A DNA stretch of 64,000 nucleotides from Pseudomonas simiae (GTDB lineage: Bacteria; Pseudomonadota; Gammaproteobacteria; Pseudomonadales; Pseudomonadaceae), in contig NZ_FOKB01000006.1 of the NCBI RefSeq assembly GCF_900111895.1, positions 62,001 to 126,000 on the forward strand, given 5' to 3'. Of the stretch, positions 32,980 to 42,010 are shown one piece after another. The notes beneath the pieces are model-generated. The model was not told where the DNA came from. It worked only from the letters and a program-made list of their open reading frames with translations, and searched no databases. How positions within the stretch are numbered: the first letter of the stretch is position 1; the number at the start of each line of letters is the position of its first letter. A program made the translations under genes and the position numbers.

Positions 32980-33984
32980 CTACCGCAATCCATCCCGAAA
33001 CTGCCCCGGTGTCATCCCCGTCCAACGCTTGAACGCACGGTTGAAGCTGCTGGTATCGGCAAAGCCGAGCAAATGGCTGATCTCGGCCAATGAACAGTGC
33101 GGATCGCGCAAGTGCAGCAACGCCAGGTTTTCCCGGCACTCGCTGAGCAACGCATCGAACCGACAGCCCTCATCCGCCAAGTGCCGCTGCAAACTGCGCA
33201 GGCTCAGGTGCAGGGCCTGGGCGATGCGCTCGGCACTCGGCTCGCCATCCGGCAATTGCGCCTCGATGGCCGCGCGCACCTTGCGCTCCCAGGTCAGCGG
33301 TTGCAGTTGGGCGAGGGTGCGCTTGAGCACGGTTTCGTTGTGCTCGGCCAGTTCGGGATTGGCGTCGTCCAGGTGGCTGTCGAAATCCGCGGCGGCGAAC
33401 TCCAGACGGTCCTCCTCGGCATCGAAAAATACCGGCGCGCGAAACACCGTGTGCCAAGGCTTCGGGTCAACAGGTTCCGGCCTTCGCAGGTACACCGCCA
33501 GCGGCGCGTACTCGCGGCCCAGACGGTTGCGACAGGTACGCACATAGATCGCCGCAAATGCATCGATGGCCTCGAACGCCGGCGCCGGGCTGCCCGGTAG
33601 TTGCAGCAGGCGGAACCGATAACGTTCGCCATCGCCGCTCAGCTCCAGGCTCAAGGCATCGCTGACCACCTGGTGATATCGCACGATGCGCTCGAACACT
33701 TCGCGCAAGCTCCCACTGGCCACCAGCGCATACCCCAATGCATGAAAAGTGGTGGCGCTGACAAACCGCGACACTCGCAAGCCAATCGCCGGATCACCAC
33801 TGGCCTGTACCGCCAATTCCCACAGACGCGTGGTGGCCGACAGCGGGTAGCGCGCATTGGGATCGTCCATCTTCTGCGGGTCGAGCCCGGCTTGCAGGCA
33901 CAGGGCGCCGCTGTCGAGGCCCAGGGCGTCGAGCTGCTTGCGCAGGGCGCGGGTCCAGCTGGCGAGGGAAGTGGGTTCGGTCAT
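32980..33984 (-). CDS. AraC-family regulator (OruR-like)
   Basis: The 334-residue protein has an N-terminal arabinose-binding-type ligand domain (about 20-210, with FHALGYALVASGSLREVFE) and a C-terminal AraC double helix-turn-helix (LHLSLRSLQRHLADEG; LAEISHLLGFADTSSFNRAFKRWTGMTP). It is divergent from the desaturase gene 100 bases away and is probably its regulator. Confidence 0.9.
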   Translation of the reverse strand: MTEPTSLASWTRALRKQLDALGLDSGALCLQAGLDPQKMDDPNARYPLSATTRLWELAVQASGDPAIGLRVSRFVSATTFHALGYALVASGSLREVFERIVRYHQVVSDALSLELSGDGERYRFRLLQLPGSPAPAFEAIDAFAAIYVRTCRNRLGREYAPLAVYLRRPEPVDPKPWHTVFRAPVFFDAEEDRLEFAAADFDSHLDDANPELAEHNETVLKRTLAQLQPLTWERKVRAAIEAQLPDGEPSAERIAQALHLSLRSLQRHLADEGCRFDALLSECRENLALLHLRDPHCSLAEISHLLGFADTSSFNRAFKRWTGMTPGQFRDGLR

Positions 33985-34084
33985 GGCGATTGGCGCTTGC
34001 GGTCAACAGGTTGGCGTGTGGAGCTGATGCCCTGGCGGACCGCTTGGGCCAGGATGCAGCTATCAATCACCAGAGGATGGAAGC

Positions 34085-35179
34085 ATGGACGGTACTTCTG
34101 CAAGTCCCCAGCAGATGAACGCACAACAGCGCTCGGCGCATATCCGTGAAGTGGTGCTGGCCGAAGGCGTGCGCCTGCGCCGGCAGCACCCCTGGCTGCT
34201 GCATCAGGACGCGCTGGGCGCGAGCATTCTGGCGTTTGCGCTGCTCGGCATGGTGGGCTCGGCGGCACTCTACATCACGGGTCATATGGCGTGGTGGGTG
34301 TGCTTGCTGCTGAACGCGTTCCTGGCCTCGCTGACCCACGAGCTGGAACACGACCTGATCCACAGCATGTACTTTCGCAAGCAGCGCCTGCCCCATAACC
34401 TGATGATGGGCCTGGTGTGGCTGGCGCGGCCGAGCACCATCAACCCGTGGGTGCGCCGGCACCTGCACCTCAACCATCACAAGGTCTCCGGCACCGAAAC
34501 CGATATGGAAGAGCGCGCCATCACCAACGGAGAACCCTGGGGGGTTGCGCGGTTGCTGATGGTCGGTGATAACGTCATGTCGGCCTTCATCCGCATCCTG
34601 CGGGCCAAGACCTGGACGCACAAACTGGCCATCCTCAAGCGCTCGCTGCTGGTCTATGCACCGCTGGCGCTGCTGCATTGGGGCGCGTGGTACGTGTTCC
34701 TCGGCTTTCATGCCGCCAATGGCATTGCCAGTCTGCTCGGCGCCCCCATCGCGTGGTCCGCCGACACTTTGCAGGTGATGCAGGTGATCGATATCGCTGC
34801 CGTGGTGATCATCGGCCCTAACGTGTTGCGCACCTTTTGCCTGCACTTTGTCAGCTCGAACATGCACTACTACGGCGATGTGGAGCTGGGCAATGTGATC
34901 CAGCAGACCCAGGTGTTGAACCCCTGGTGGATGTGGCCGTTGCAGGCGTTCTGCTTCAACTTCGGCAGCACCCACGGCATCCATCATTTTGTGGTGAAGG
35001 AACCGTTTTACATCCGTCAGATGACCGCCAAGGTGGCCCACAAGGTGATGGCTGAGATGGGGGTGCGCTTCAATGATTTCGGGACGTTTGCGCGGGCTAA
35101 TCGGCTTGGCTTTCCACCGTCAGCAGGGTTTCGATCAGCACCTTCGCCGCAGGCGACAAACGCACCCCAGCGCGGCTGA
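34085..35179 (+). CDS. Membrane fatty-acid desaturase/hydroxylase
   Basis: The 364-residue integral membrane protein has the di-iron histidine clusters THELEHDLIH, RRHLHLNHHK and THGIHHFV, and hydrophobic segments near 40-80 and 200-260. The substrate is unknown; a lipid or alkane-like chain is likely. GGAAG precedes the ATG. The last 25 residues or so lie on the opposite strand of a LysR gene remnant, so the original C-terminus was probably replaced when that gene was truncated. Confidence 0.85.
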   Translation: MDGTSASPQQMNAQQRSAHIREVVLAEGVRLRRQHPWLLHQDALGASILAFALLGMVGSAALYITGHMAWWVCLLLNAFLASLTHELEHDLIHSMYFRKQRLPHNLMMGLVWLARPSTINPWVRRHLHLNHHKVSGTETDMEERAITNGEPWGVARLLMVGDNVMSAFIRILRAKTWTHKLAILKRSLLVYAPLALLHWGAWYVFLGFHAANGIASLLGAPIAWSADTLQVMQVIDIAAVVIIGPNVLRTFCLHFVSSNMHYYGDVELGNVIQQTQVLNPWWMWPLQAFCFNFGSTHGIHHFVVKEPFYIRQMTAKVAHKVMAEMGVRFNDFGTFARANRLGFPPSAGFRSAPSPQATNAPQRG

Positions 35180-35315
35180 TCACCCCGCAACGGTTGCTGA
35201 GGCGCTCCACTGAATGAGGCAGATTGCGCCCGTGCAACCCCTGCAATTGGCCATTGGCGAAGGCATTTTCGGCAGCCAGGTCGATGGCGCCGGACTGCCG
35301 ATCTTGAATGCCTAT
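35097..35315 (-). pseudogene. LysR-type regulator C-terminal remnant
   Basis: The minus-strand frame ends RLSPAAKVLIETLLTVESQAD and stop, preceded by AIDLAAENAFANG and VERLSNRCGVISRAG. This reads as the last ~70 residues of a LysR substrate domain. It is cut by an in-frame TAA at 35316-35318 and lacks the DNA-binding part. It overlaps the 3' end of the desaturase gene. Confidence 0.65.
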
Positions 35316-35328
35316 TTATAGAGCGGGG

Positions 35329-36498
35329 TTATAGAGCGGGGGCCGTGCGGTAGGTCGCGGGACTGAACACCCGCGTCACCACCAGCATCGCCACCGCCGT
35401 TACGGTCAGCACCACCCAGGCACTGACAAAGCTGCCGGTGAGTTCGCGCAGCCAACCGGTCAACCATGGCGAAATTGCATTGATCAAAAAGCCCACGCCT
35501 TGCACGAACGCCGCCAGTTGCCCGGCCTGGCGCGGGTCGCGGTGGTGATCGAGGGTCAGCAACAGGCTCAGGGCAAAACACGCGCCCAGGCCGAAGCCAC
35601 ACAGCGCCACCCACAGATGAGGAAACTGCAGCGGCGCCATTAACAGGCCGAGATAGCCGAGGGTCTGGGCCAGCAGGCTGATCCACAGCAGTGGCCGACG
35701 ATCGATCCCGCGTTGCGCCAGCACCGGCATCAACAGCGCGGCGATCACCTGGAAGATGGTCATGAAGGCCAGCAGCGAGCCACTGGGCAGCACGTCCCAG
35801 CCCAGTTGCTGATAGTAGGCCGGCAGCCACGCCACCATGCTCATGTAACCGCAGTTCACCAAGCCGAAATACAGCGCCAGCAGCCAGGCACGGCGGTTGC
35901 GCAGGCCCTTGAAGGCGGGGATGACCTTTGCGCTTTTTGCCGCGCCCAGCGGCAACCAGGCCCACAACAGCAGCGCGGCCAGTGCCGGCAACAGCCACAC
36001 GCCGAGCCCGGCCTGCCATTGCTGGAAATGCGTGGCCACCACCGGACTGAGCAGCGCCGCCAGCCCGCCACCGGCCATCAGCGACGCTGAATAAACGCCC
36101 ATCGCCACCGGCACGCGGTGATGAAACTCGCGCTTGATCATCGCCGGCACCAACGCCTGGATCAACGCGACACCGGCACCGCCGAGCAACGCGGTCACCA
36201 GCAACGTCGAGCCCTGGCCCATCAACCAGCGGGCCAGGCAGGCCAGCAGGATCATCATCAGGCCCAGGGCGATGCCACGCCGCTCTCCAAGTTGCGCTTC
36301 AACGCGCACGCCTACCAGTGCCACCAGGCCCATGCACACCACGGGCAGGCTGGTGAGCAGGGCGCTGCTCTGGAAGCTCAAACCGGTGGCCAGGCGAATC
36401 TCGCCGAGCAACGGGCTGATGGAGCTGAGAATCGGCCGCAGATTAAGGCCCAGGACCACCAGCAGCCCCCAGCCGGCGAGGGATTTATTCAGGGTCAT
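35329..36498 (-). CDS. CynX/NimT-type MFS transporter
   Basis: The 389-residue protein has about 12 hydrophobic segments and features of the CynX subfamily: LNLRPILSSISPLLGEI at the start, GVALIQALVPAMIKREFHHR, and GLGACFALSLLLTLDH in the second half. These carriers move cyanate, nitroimidazoles or other small anions; the substrate here is unknown. It is divergent from a LysR gene 176 bases away, which probably regulates it. Confidence 0.88.
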   Translation of the reverse strand: MTLNKSLAGWGLLVVLGLNLRPILSSISPLLGEIRLATGLSFQSSALLTSLPVVCMGLVALVGVRVEAQLGERRGIALGLMMILLACLARWLMGQGSTLLVTALLGGAGVALIQALVPAMIKREFHHRVPVAMGVYSASLMAGGGLAALLSPVVATHFQQWQAGLGVWLLPALAALLLWAWLPLGAAKSAKVIPAFKGLRNRRAWLLALYFGLVNCGYMSMVAWLPAYYQQLGWDVLPSGSLLAFMTIFQVIAALLMPVLAQRGIDRRPLLWISLLAQTLGYLGLLMAPLQFPHLWVALCGFGLGACFALSLLLTLDHHRDPRQAGQLAAFVQGVGFLINAISPWLTGWLRELTGSFVSAWVVLTVTAVAMLVVTRVFSPATYRTAPAL

Positions 36499-36674
36499 GC
36501 AGGTTTTTCCACGGGTGATACAGCGTGGTCATGGCCGCGTCGGGCAGGTGCTGTTGAGCGTCGCTCATGGAGACCCCTCTGGGCAGGATGGAGGGTGAAG
36601 TATGGGCAGTGGTCGAGGTATTCTGAAATTAAATATAACCATGCCAATCAGTGGCAAACGCAATGGTGACTGCC

Positions 36675-37526
36675 ATGTTCGATCCCGTGTTGTTGCGCAG
36701 CTTTGTCGCCGTGGTGGATTGCGGCAATTTCACCCGCGCCGCCGAGCGCCTGCACCTGACCCAATCCACGGTCAGCCAGCAGATCCGCCGCCTGGAAGAG
36801 GCGGTGGCGTGCCAGCTACTGAACCGCGACCAGCGCCGCGTGGTGGCGACAGCAGAAGGCGAGCGCCTGCTGGCCTATGCGCGACGCATCCTCGCGCTGC
36901 ATGAAGAAGCCGCCGACGTGTTGATCAGCCAGCAAAGCGACGGCGTGCTGCGCCTCGGTGTACCTGAGGACTTTGCGTCGGAACGGCTCATGCCGCTGCT
37001 GTCGGCCTTTGTGCTGGCCTTTCCCAGGGTGCGCCTGGAAGTCACCAGCGGCCTTGGCCCCGAGTTGCAGCGCCAATACCGCAGCGGCGAGTTCGATGTG
37101 TTGCTGGTCAAGCAGATGGGCGAGAGTGATGACTGCCTGGCTTCGTGGCCGGAGCCTTTGTGTTGGGTGGACAGCCGCAACACGCCATCCTTGGGACGTG
37201 ACCCTTTGCCGTTGGTGGCCTTTCCCGTGGGGGGGCTGTACCGCAATGAAATGCTGCAACACCTGGAGGTGGGGGGGTGGCGCTGGCGCATCGGGTATTC
37301 CAGCGCGAGCCTGGCGAGTGTGTGTTCAGCGGTGGCGGCGGGGTTGGGCATTAGTTTGCTGCCCCGTCGGGTCGTACAGGCTGGGCATAGCGTACTGGGC
37401 CCGGACAGCGGTTTGCCCAGGGTGCAAGGCGTGCGGCTGGCGCTGTATGGCCGTAGTGGCTTAGGTGCGGCGGGGCAGAGCCTGCAACGCCAGCTGCTTG
37501 ATTTGTGTGCGAACAGCCCTGTCTGA
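36675..37526 (+). CDS. LysR-type regulator
   Basis: The 283-residue protein has an N-terminal winged helix (LRSFVAVVDCGNFTRAAERLHLTQSTVSQQIRRLEE) and a C-terminal ligand domain (GVLRLGVPEDFASERLMPLL, SGEFDVLLVKQ). The start MFDPVLLRSF at 36675 is the usual LysR start; an ATG at 36663 and a GTG at 36651 are also in frame. It is divergent from the MFS gene, its likely target. Confidence 0.88.
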   Translation: MFDPVLLRSFVAVVDCGNFTRAAERLHLTQSTVSQQIRRLEEAVACQLLNRDQRRVVATAEGERLLAYARRILALHEEAADVLISQQSDGVLRLGVPEDFASERLMPLLSAFVLAFPRVRLEVTSGLGPELQRQYRSGEFDVLLVKQMGESDDCLASWPEPLCWVDSRNTPSLGRDPLPLVAFPVGGLYRNEMLQHLEVGGWRWRIGYSSASLASVCSAVAAGLGISLLPRRVVQAGHSVLGPDSGLPRVQGVRLALYGRSGLGAAGQSLQRQLLDLCANSPV

Positions 37527-37682
37527 GCGATGGCTTTTTCTGAATTTTTTACGCCGGAAAGGCATTCAAAAACGGCCTCCCATGCAGGCGTGTCGGTTGT
37601 GTTGTTTGCGCCCTGGCAACGGTGAAGCGTTGGAGCGGGCTTTGGTGTTTATGAGATTTTGGTTATTAATAAATAGCTTCTT

Positions 37683-37696
37683 ATTCCTTAAGGAAT
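37683..37696. promoter_or_regulatory. Palindrome upstream of the serine-hydrolase gene
   Basis: ATTCCTTAAGGAAT is a perfect 14-base palindrome, 57 bases before the ATG at 37753. It resembles the ATTC/GAAT dyads near the sulfur genes. Confidence 0.35.
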
Positions 37697-37752
37697 GTAA
37701 CACTCGTCCCTATACTGTTCAGCAACGCTAAACGCTGCAGGAGGGCACACCC

Positions 37753-38334
37753 ATGCACAGCGAGTCGATTCGTTATCTGATCGTGCCGGGCTGGCAAGGA
37801 TCGCCAGAAGATCATTGGCAAAGTCATTGGCAGAACAGCCTGCCCAACAGCTCCCGCGTGGAGCAGGCCGACTGGTTGACCCCACGCCGTGAAGACTGGG
37901 TCGCCGCGCTGGCCGAGGCCATCGCCGCCGACAGCACGCCAGTGATCCTGATCGCCCATAGCCTGGGCTGCATCACCGTGGCGCATTGGGCGGCCACCGC
38001 GCCGGTGCACTTCCTGCGCCAGGTACGCGGCGCTTTGCTGGTGGCCCCGGCCGACGTCGAACGCCCGGCGTGTGCCCCCGCCTTGCGTAATTTCGCGCCC
38101 ATCCCTACCGACCTGTTGCCGTTCCCGAGCCAGGTGGTCAGTTCCGACAACGACAGTGCCGTCAGCGCGCCTCGGGCTCTGGAGCTGGCACGCCATTGGG
38201 GGGCCGAAGCCGGGATTTTGTCCGGTGCCGGGCATATCAATGTGAAGTCCGGCCACCGGCGTTGGGAGCAGGGTTTCGCCTACCTCTATCGTCTGCAAAG
38301 CCGCCTTGAGCATCACGCCCGGCGCACTGCCTGA
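37753..38334 (+). CDS. RBBP9/YdeN-type serine hydrolase
   Basis: The 193-residue alpha/beta hydrolase has YLIVPGWQGSPEDHW at the start, nucleophile Ser in LIAHSLGC, SSDNDS with a likely acid and catalytic His in GAGHINVKSG. The natural substrate of this family is unclear. GGAGG precedes the ATG. It lies 50 bases before the SfnR-like gene on the same strand and may be co-transcribed with it and metQ. Confidence 0.88.
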   Translation: MHSESIRYLIVPGWQGSPEDHWQSHWQNSLPNSSRVEQADWLTPRREDWVAALAEAIAADSTPVILIAHSLGCITVAHWAATAPVHFLRQVRGALLVAPADVERPACAPALRNFAPIPTDLLPFPSQVVSSDNDSAVSAPRALELARHWGAEAGILSGAGHINVKSGHRRWEQGFAYLYRLQSRLEHHARRTA

Positions 38335-38384
38335 ACATTTTTCAACGCCCCGTCCCTTAAGTGGATTGGGGGCGGGAGCCTGCC

Positions 38385-39311
38385 ATGAGTCTGCATGAAA
38401 CCTACGGCCAGCCGTTGCTGACCTTTCCCGACGCGGAAAAAAGCCCGCTGAGCATCCGCGCCAAGGCGCTGGTATTTGTCGATCCCCGTTCGCGGCAACT
38501 GCGCGAAGAGCTCGAAAGCCTCGCGCCGCGCGCCTTGCCCGTGTTGATTCGCGGCGAGACCGGCAGCGGCAAGGAACTGCTGGCGCGGCACATCCACCGC
38601 GGCAGCGACCGCACCGGCTTGTTTGTTTCGGTCAATTGCGGTGCCATCAGCCCGACCTACGCCGATGCCGAATTGTTCGGCTACGCAGCCGGTAGCCACA
38701 GTGGTACGGCCAGCAGCCGGGCCGGTTGGTTCGGTTCGGCGAATGGCGGCACCTTGTACCTGGACGAGATCGGCGACTTGCCATTGCCGATCCAGGTAAA
38801 ACTGCTGGCCGCCCTGGAAAACCACGAAGTCACCCGCGTCGGCGCCCATCAGCCCAGCCCGGTGGATGTGCGCCTTGTCGCCGCCACCAGCATCGACCTT
38901 GCCCAGGCGGTGGCGGCCGGCAAGTTCCATGAGCGCTTGTTCCATTACTTGAGCGAAGGGCGGCTGGACTTGCCCGCACTGCGCGAGCGCGTGGGGGATA
39001 TCCTGTCACTGGCCGAGTACTTCCTGGGTATCTACAGCCAGCGCCTGGACCTGCCGGTGCCGCTGATCAGCGACGCCGCCCAGCGGGTGCTTGAACACCA
39101 CAGTTGGCCGGGTAATACCCGTGAGCTGGAAAACGTCATTCACTTTGCGTTGCTGGTGAGCAGCGGCGATGAAATCTTGCCCGAGCATTTGAACTTGCCG
39201 GTCGCGGGTTCGCCGTTGGAACAGGTGCAGCGGATTTTCCACAGTGCCAGCCCCGCCGAGCAGGAAACGCTGCGTAAATTCCTGCATGAACAAAATGGAA
39301 TATCAACGTGA
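38385..39311 (+). CDS. Sigma54-activator AAA+ protein, SfnR-like, atypical
   Basis: The 308-residue protein is a sigma54-type AAA+ module with Walker A GETGSGKE, Walker B GGTLYLDEIGDLP and C-terminal WPGNTRELENVIHFAL. The sigma54-contacting GAFTGA loop is replaced by GSHSGT, and no Fis-type helix-turn-helix follows; the protein ends about 30 residues after the AAA+ lid. The SfnR group controls organosulfur use, and metQ lies just downstream. Without GAFTGA it should not remodel sigma54 normally, so it may be inactive, dominant-negative or act with a partner. Confidence 0.75.
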   Translation: MSLHETYGQPLLTFPDAEKSPLSIRAKALVFVDPRSRQLREELESLAPRALPVLIRGETGSGKELLARHIHRGSDRTGLFVSVNCGAISPTYADAELFGYAAGSHSGTASSRAGWFGSANGGTLYLDEIGDLPLPIQVKLLAALENHEVTRVGAHQPSPVDVRLVAATSIDLAQAVAAGKFHERLFHYLSEGRLDLPALRERVGDILSLAEYFLGIYSQRLDLPVPLISDAAQRVLEHHSWPGNTRELENVIHFALLVSSGDEILPEHLNLPVAGSPLEQVQRIFHSASPAEQETLRKFLHEQNGIST

Positions 39312-39437
39312 ATAAAAGATATTGTTCGGGAATAAAAAATCTAGGTATTGTCCCGTTCACGCCGCGATAGCACTTCGCTGGTACCGCTCATAAAAACGGT
39401 CGTCAGAGACGCCCCGGAATTCCGATAAGGACACTGC

Positions 39438-40220
39438 ATGAAAAAGGTTCTGTTGTTTACCGCACTGGCGGCTGCCCTGACTGCAAGCTTCGCCCAAGCC
39501 AACGAGAAACTGGTGGTTGCCGCGACCCCGATCCCGCACGCCGAGATTCTGGAGCTGATCAAGCCGACCCTCGCCAAAGAAGGCGTGGACCTGCAGATCA
39601 AAGTCTTCACCGACTACGTGCAACCCAACACGCAGGTTGCCGAGAAGCGCCTGGACGCCAACTACTTCCAGACCCTGCCGTACCTGGAAAACTTCAACAA
39701 GGGCAAGGGCACCAACCTGGTGACAGTGGTCGGTGTGCATGTTGAACCCATCGGTGGTTACTCGAAAAAGATCAAGAACATTTCCGAGCTCAAAGATGGC
39801 GCCACCGTGGCCATCCCGAACGAAGGCTCCAACAGTGGCCGTGCGCTCTTGCTGCTGCAAAAGAATGGTCTGATCACGCTCAAAGACCCGAACAATGCCC
39901 TGTCCACGCCGAAAGACATTGCCAGCAACCCGAAAAACCTCAAATTCAAAGAGCTGGAATCGGCGCTGCTGCCACGCGTGCTGGATCAGGTGGACCTTGA
40001 CGTGATCAACACCAACTACGCCCTGGAAGCGGGCCTCAACCCCGCCAAAGACGCGCTGATCATCGAAGATGCCAAGTCGCCGTACGTGAACTTCCTGGTG
40101 GCTCGCCCGGACAACAAGGACAGCGACGCTATCCAGAAACTGTCCAAGGCCCTGACCAGCCCGGAAGTCAAAGCGTTCATCGAGAAGAAGTACAACGGCG
40201 CGGTAGTGCCTGCGTTCTGA
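39438..40220 (+). CDS. metQ: MetQ-type substrate-binding protein (orphan)
   Basis: The 260-residue NlpA/MetQ-family protein has a signal peptide (cleavage probably after SFAQA) but no lipobox. It shows VVAATPIPHAEILE, VFTDYVQPNTQVAE, LDANYFQTLPYLE and NEGSNSGRALLLLQKNGLI. It binds methionine or a related sulfur compound for a MetNI-type transporter. No metN or metI is adjacent, so it may use those at 50231-51980. AAGGA precedes the ATG. Confidence 0.88.
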   Translation: MKKVLLFTALAAALTASFAQANEKLVVAATPIPHAEILELIKPTLAKEGVDLQIKVFTDYVQPNTQVAEKRLDANYFQTLPYLENFNKGKGTNLVTVVGVHVEPIGGYSKKIKNISELKDGATVAIPNEGSNSGRALLLLQKNGLITLKDPNNALSTPKDIASNPKNLKFKELESALLPRVLDQVDLDVINTNYALEAGLNPAKDALIIEDAKSPYVNFLVARPDNKDSDAIQKLSKALTSPEVKAFIEKKYNGAVVPAF

Positions 40221-40247
40221 TGTAACCCAAACCCCCTTCAAGGTTTG

Positions 40248-40280
40248 ACGCCGACGGCTTATTTAGCGTCGGCGTTTTTT
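40248..40280 (+). terminator. Intrinsic terminator after metQ
   Basis: ACGCCGAC pairs with GTCGGCGT around a 12-base loop and is followed by six T. Confidence 0.85.
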
Positions 40281-40303
40281 ATGGTTGGAACCCCATCAAA
40301 ACG

Positions 40304-40390
40304 GTGGGAGCGGGCTTGCTCGCGAAGGCGGTCTGTCAGCAACGGATAGGTTGACTGATCCACCGCCTTCGCGAGCAAGCCCGCTCCCAC
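40304..40390. repeat. REPIN after metQ
   Basis: GTGGGAGCGGGCTTGCTCGC and the facing GCGAGCAAGCCCGCTCCCAC flank a spacer with further complementarity (GAAGGCGG/CCGCCTTC). Confidence 0.9.
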
Positions 40391-40408
40391 ATTTGGATCT
40401 CCATTGGA

Positions 40409-40495
40409 TTACAGAGCGCGGCTATTGAGCGCCCTGCGCAACGCCACCAACCACTTCATCAACTCCTGCGGATCCATCGGTTTCACTTCCTTCAT
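40409..40495 (-). CDS. Possible 28-residue small protein
   Basis: The ATG at 40495 has GAGGG eight bases upstream and opens a 28-residue frame (MKEVKPMDPQ, then an amphipathic helix ELMKWLVALRRAL) ending in TAA. The good ribosome site and the helix pattern suggest a real small gene. I do not recognise it. It is divergent from the amino-acid transporter operon. Confidence 0.45.
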   Translation of the reverse strand: MKEVKPMDPQELMKWLVALRRALNSRAL

Positions 40496-40704
40496 GGTTC
40501 AATCCCTCGAATCTCAGACCCCCCAACCATAGCTGCCACCCGCCAAACCCGCGAATCCGGGGGTTATCTTTTTGGGTGATATCAATATGCTATTTGGGTA
40601 TTTAAATTTTCTTTTTTATACCTTTAAAGTTCGCGCTACCCGGCGTTACCCACGCCGGATCGGATTGCGCTCGCTGCATTACCCGTGCGGCTCATGGACT
40701 GGAA

Positions 40705-41370
40705 ATGACCTTCGATTTCGCATTTATCCTCAGCACCCTGCCGGCCTTTCTTAAAGCGGTGGGCGTGACGCTGCAAGTGGGCTTGATCGCCATTGCCACC
40801 TCGTTGTTGGTGGCGCTGATCAACGCGGCGCTGCTGGTGTTTCGCACGCCCTACCTGTCGCGCCTGGTGGCGCTCTATGTGGAACTGGCGCGAAACACGC
40901 CGCTGCTGATCCAACTGTTCTTCGTGTACTTCGCGCTGCCGGCCCTGGGCTTCAATATCTCCGGGTTCTGGGCGGCGATCATCACCCTGACTTTCCTCGG
41001 CGGCGCCTACCTCACCGAAGTGCTGCGCGCGGGGGTGGAAGCGGTGCCGTTGGCGCAGGTCGAGTCGGGCAAGTCCATCGGCCTGTCGGACTGGCAGCTG
41101 CTGCGTCATGTGATCCTGCCCCAGGCCGGCATCCTCAGCCTGCCGGCGCTGTTCGCCAATTTCATCTTCCTGCTCAAGGAGACCACCGTGGTCTCCGCCG
41201 TGGCGGTGCCGGAGATCCTCTACACCACCAAGAGCTACATCGCCCTTTACTACAAGACCTATGAAATGCTCGCCGTGCTGACACTGATCTGCGTGCTGCT
41301 GTTCTTGCCGCTGTCGCTGCTGCTCAGCCGCCTGGAAAGGAGGCTCCAGCATGGCCAGTTCGGGTCTTGA
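40705..41370 (+). CDS. Polar amino-acid ABC permease 1
   Basis: The 221-residue HisM-type permease has about five membrane segments and the loop EAVPLAQVESGKSIGLSDWQLLRHVILPQA. It pairs with the next permease, whose start overlaps it by 20 bases. The four genes from 40705 to 43634 form one tightly overlapping operon. A sulfur amino acid is a plausible substrate because of the neighbours, but this is inference. Confidence 0.9.
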   Translation: MTFDFAFILSTLPAFLKAVGVTLQVGLIAIATSLLVALINAALLVFRTPYLSRLVALYVELARNTPLLIQLFFVYFALPALGFNISGFWAAIITLTFLGGAYLTEVLRAGVEAVPLAQVESGKSIGLSDWQLLRHVILPQAGILSLPALFANFIFLLKETTVVSAVAVPEILYTTKSYIALYYKTYEMLAVLTLICVLLFLPLSLLLSRLERRLQHGQFGS

Positions 41371-42010
41371 GTTGTTGTGGGTGTCGTTGCCGCAACTGGG
41401 CAAGGGCGCTGCGCAAACCCTGTCTATTTCTTTCTTGAGCATCGCTTTCAGCACCGTCGGCGGTGTGCTGTACGGCGTGCTTCGCACCTTGAACAACCGG
41501 CTGATCAACGCGGTGCTGCGGGTGTACCTGGAGCTGTTCCGTGCGATCCCGGTGCTGGTGTGGCTGTATCTGCTGTTTTTCGGCCTGCCGATTTTCTTCG
41601 GTCTGAGCCTTCCGAGCTTCTGGTGCGCGGTGCTGGTGCTGTCGCTGTGGGGCGCCAGCGAAGTGGGCGAGGTGGTGCGCGGCGCCTTGCATTCGCTGCC
41701 CCGTGGCCAGCGTGAAGCGGGGTTGTCGATTGGCCTTTCCGACCCGCAACTCTACGGCTATGTGCTGCTGCCTCAAGCCCTGAAACGCATGACCCCGCCG
41801 ACCCTCAACGTCTACACGCGCATCATCAAGACCAGCTCGCTGGCGGTGCTGATCGGTGTCGTGGATGTGATCAAGGTCGGCCAGCAAATCATCGAGCGCA
41901 CCTATGAGTCGGTGTTGATCTACGGCGTGCTGTTCCTGTTTTTCTTCTTTATCTGCTACCCGTTGTCGGCCGCCTCCAAGGTGCTGGAACGGCGCTGGAC
42001 GCAAGCATGA
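41351..42010 (+). CDS. Polar amino-acid ABC permease 2
   Basis: The 219-residue second permease has the same fold and loop (GALHSLPRGQREAGLSIGLSDPQL). It starts inside the previous gene, preceded by GGAAAGGAGG, and its stop overlaps the ATPase start by four bases. Confidence 0.9.
   Translation: MASSGLELLWVSLPQLGKGAAQTLSISFLSIAFSTVGGVLYGVLRTLNNRLINAVLRVYLELFRAIPVLVWLYLLFFGLPIFFGLSLPSFWCAVLVLSLWGASEVGEVVRGALHSLPRGQREAGLSIGLSDPQLYGYVLLPQALKRMTPPTLNVYTRIIKTSSLAVLIGVVDVIKVGQQIIERTYESVLIYGVLFLFFFFICYPLSAASKVLERRWTQA

Noticed and set aside
39438..40220. Assignment as a phosphonate or nickel-binding protein
   Set aside because: The NlpA/MetQ motifs (FTDYVQPN, NYFQTLPYLE) fit the methionine-binding group better.
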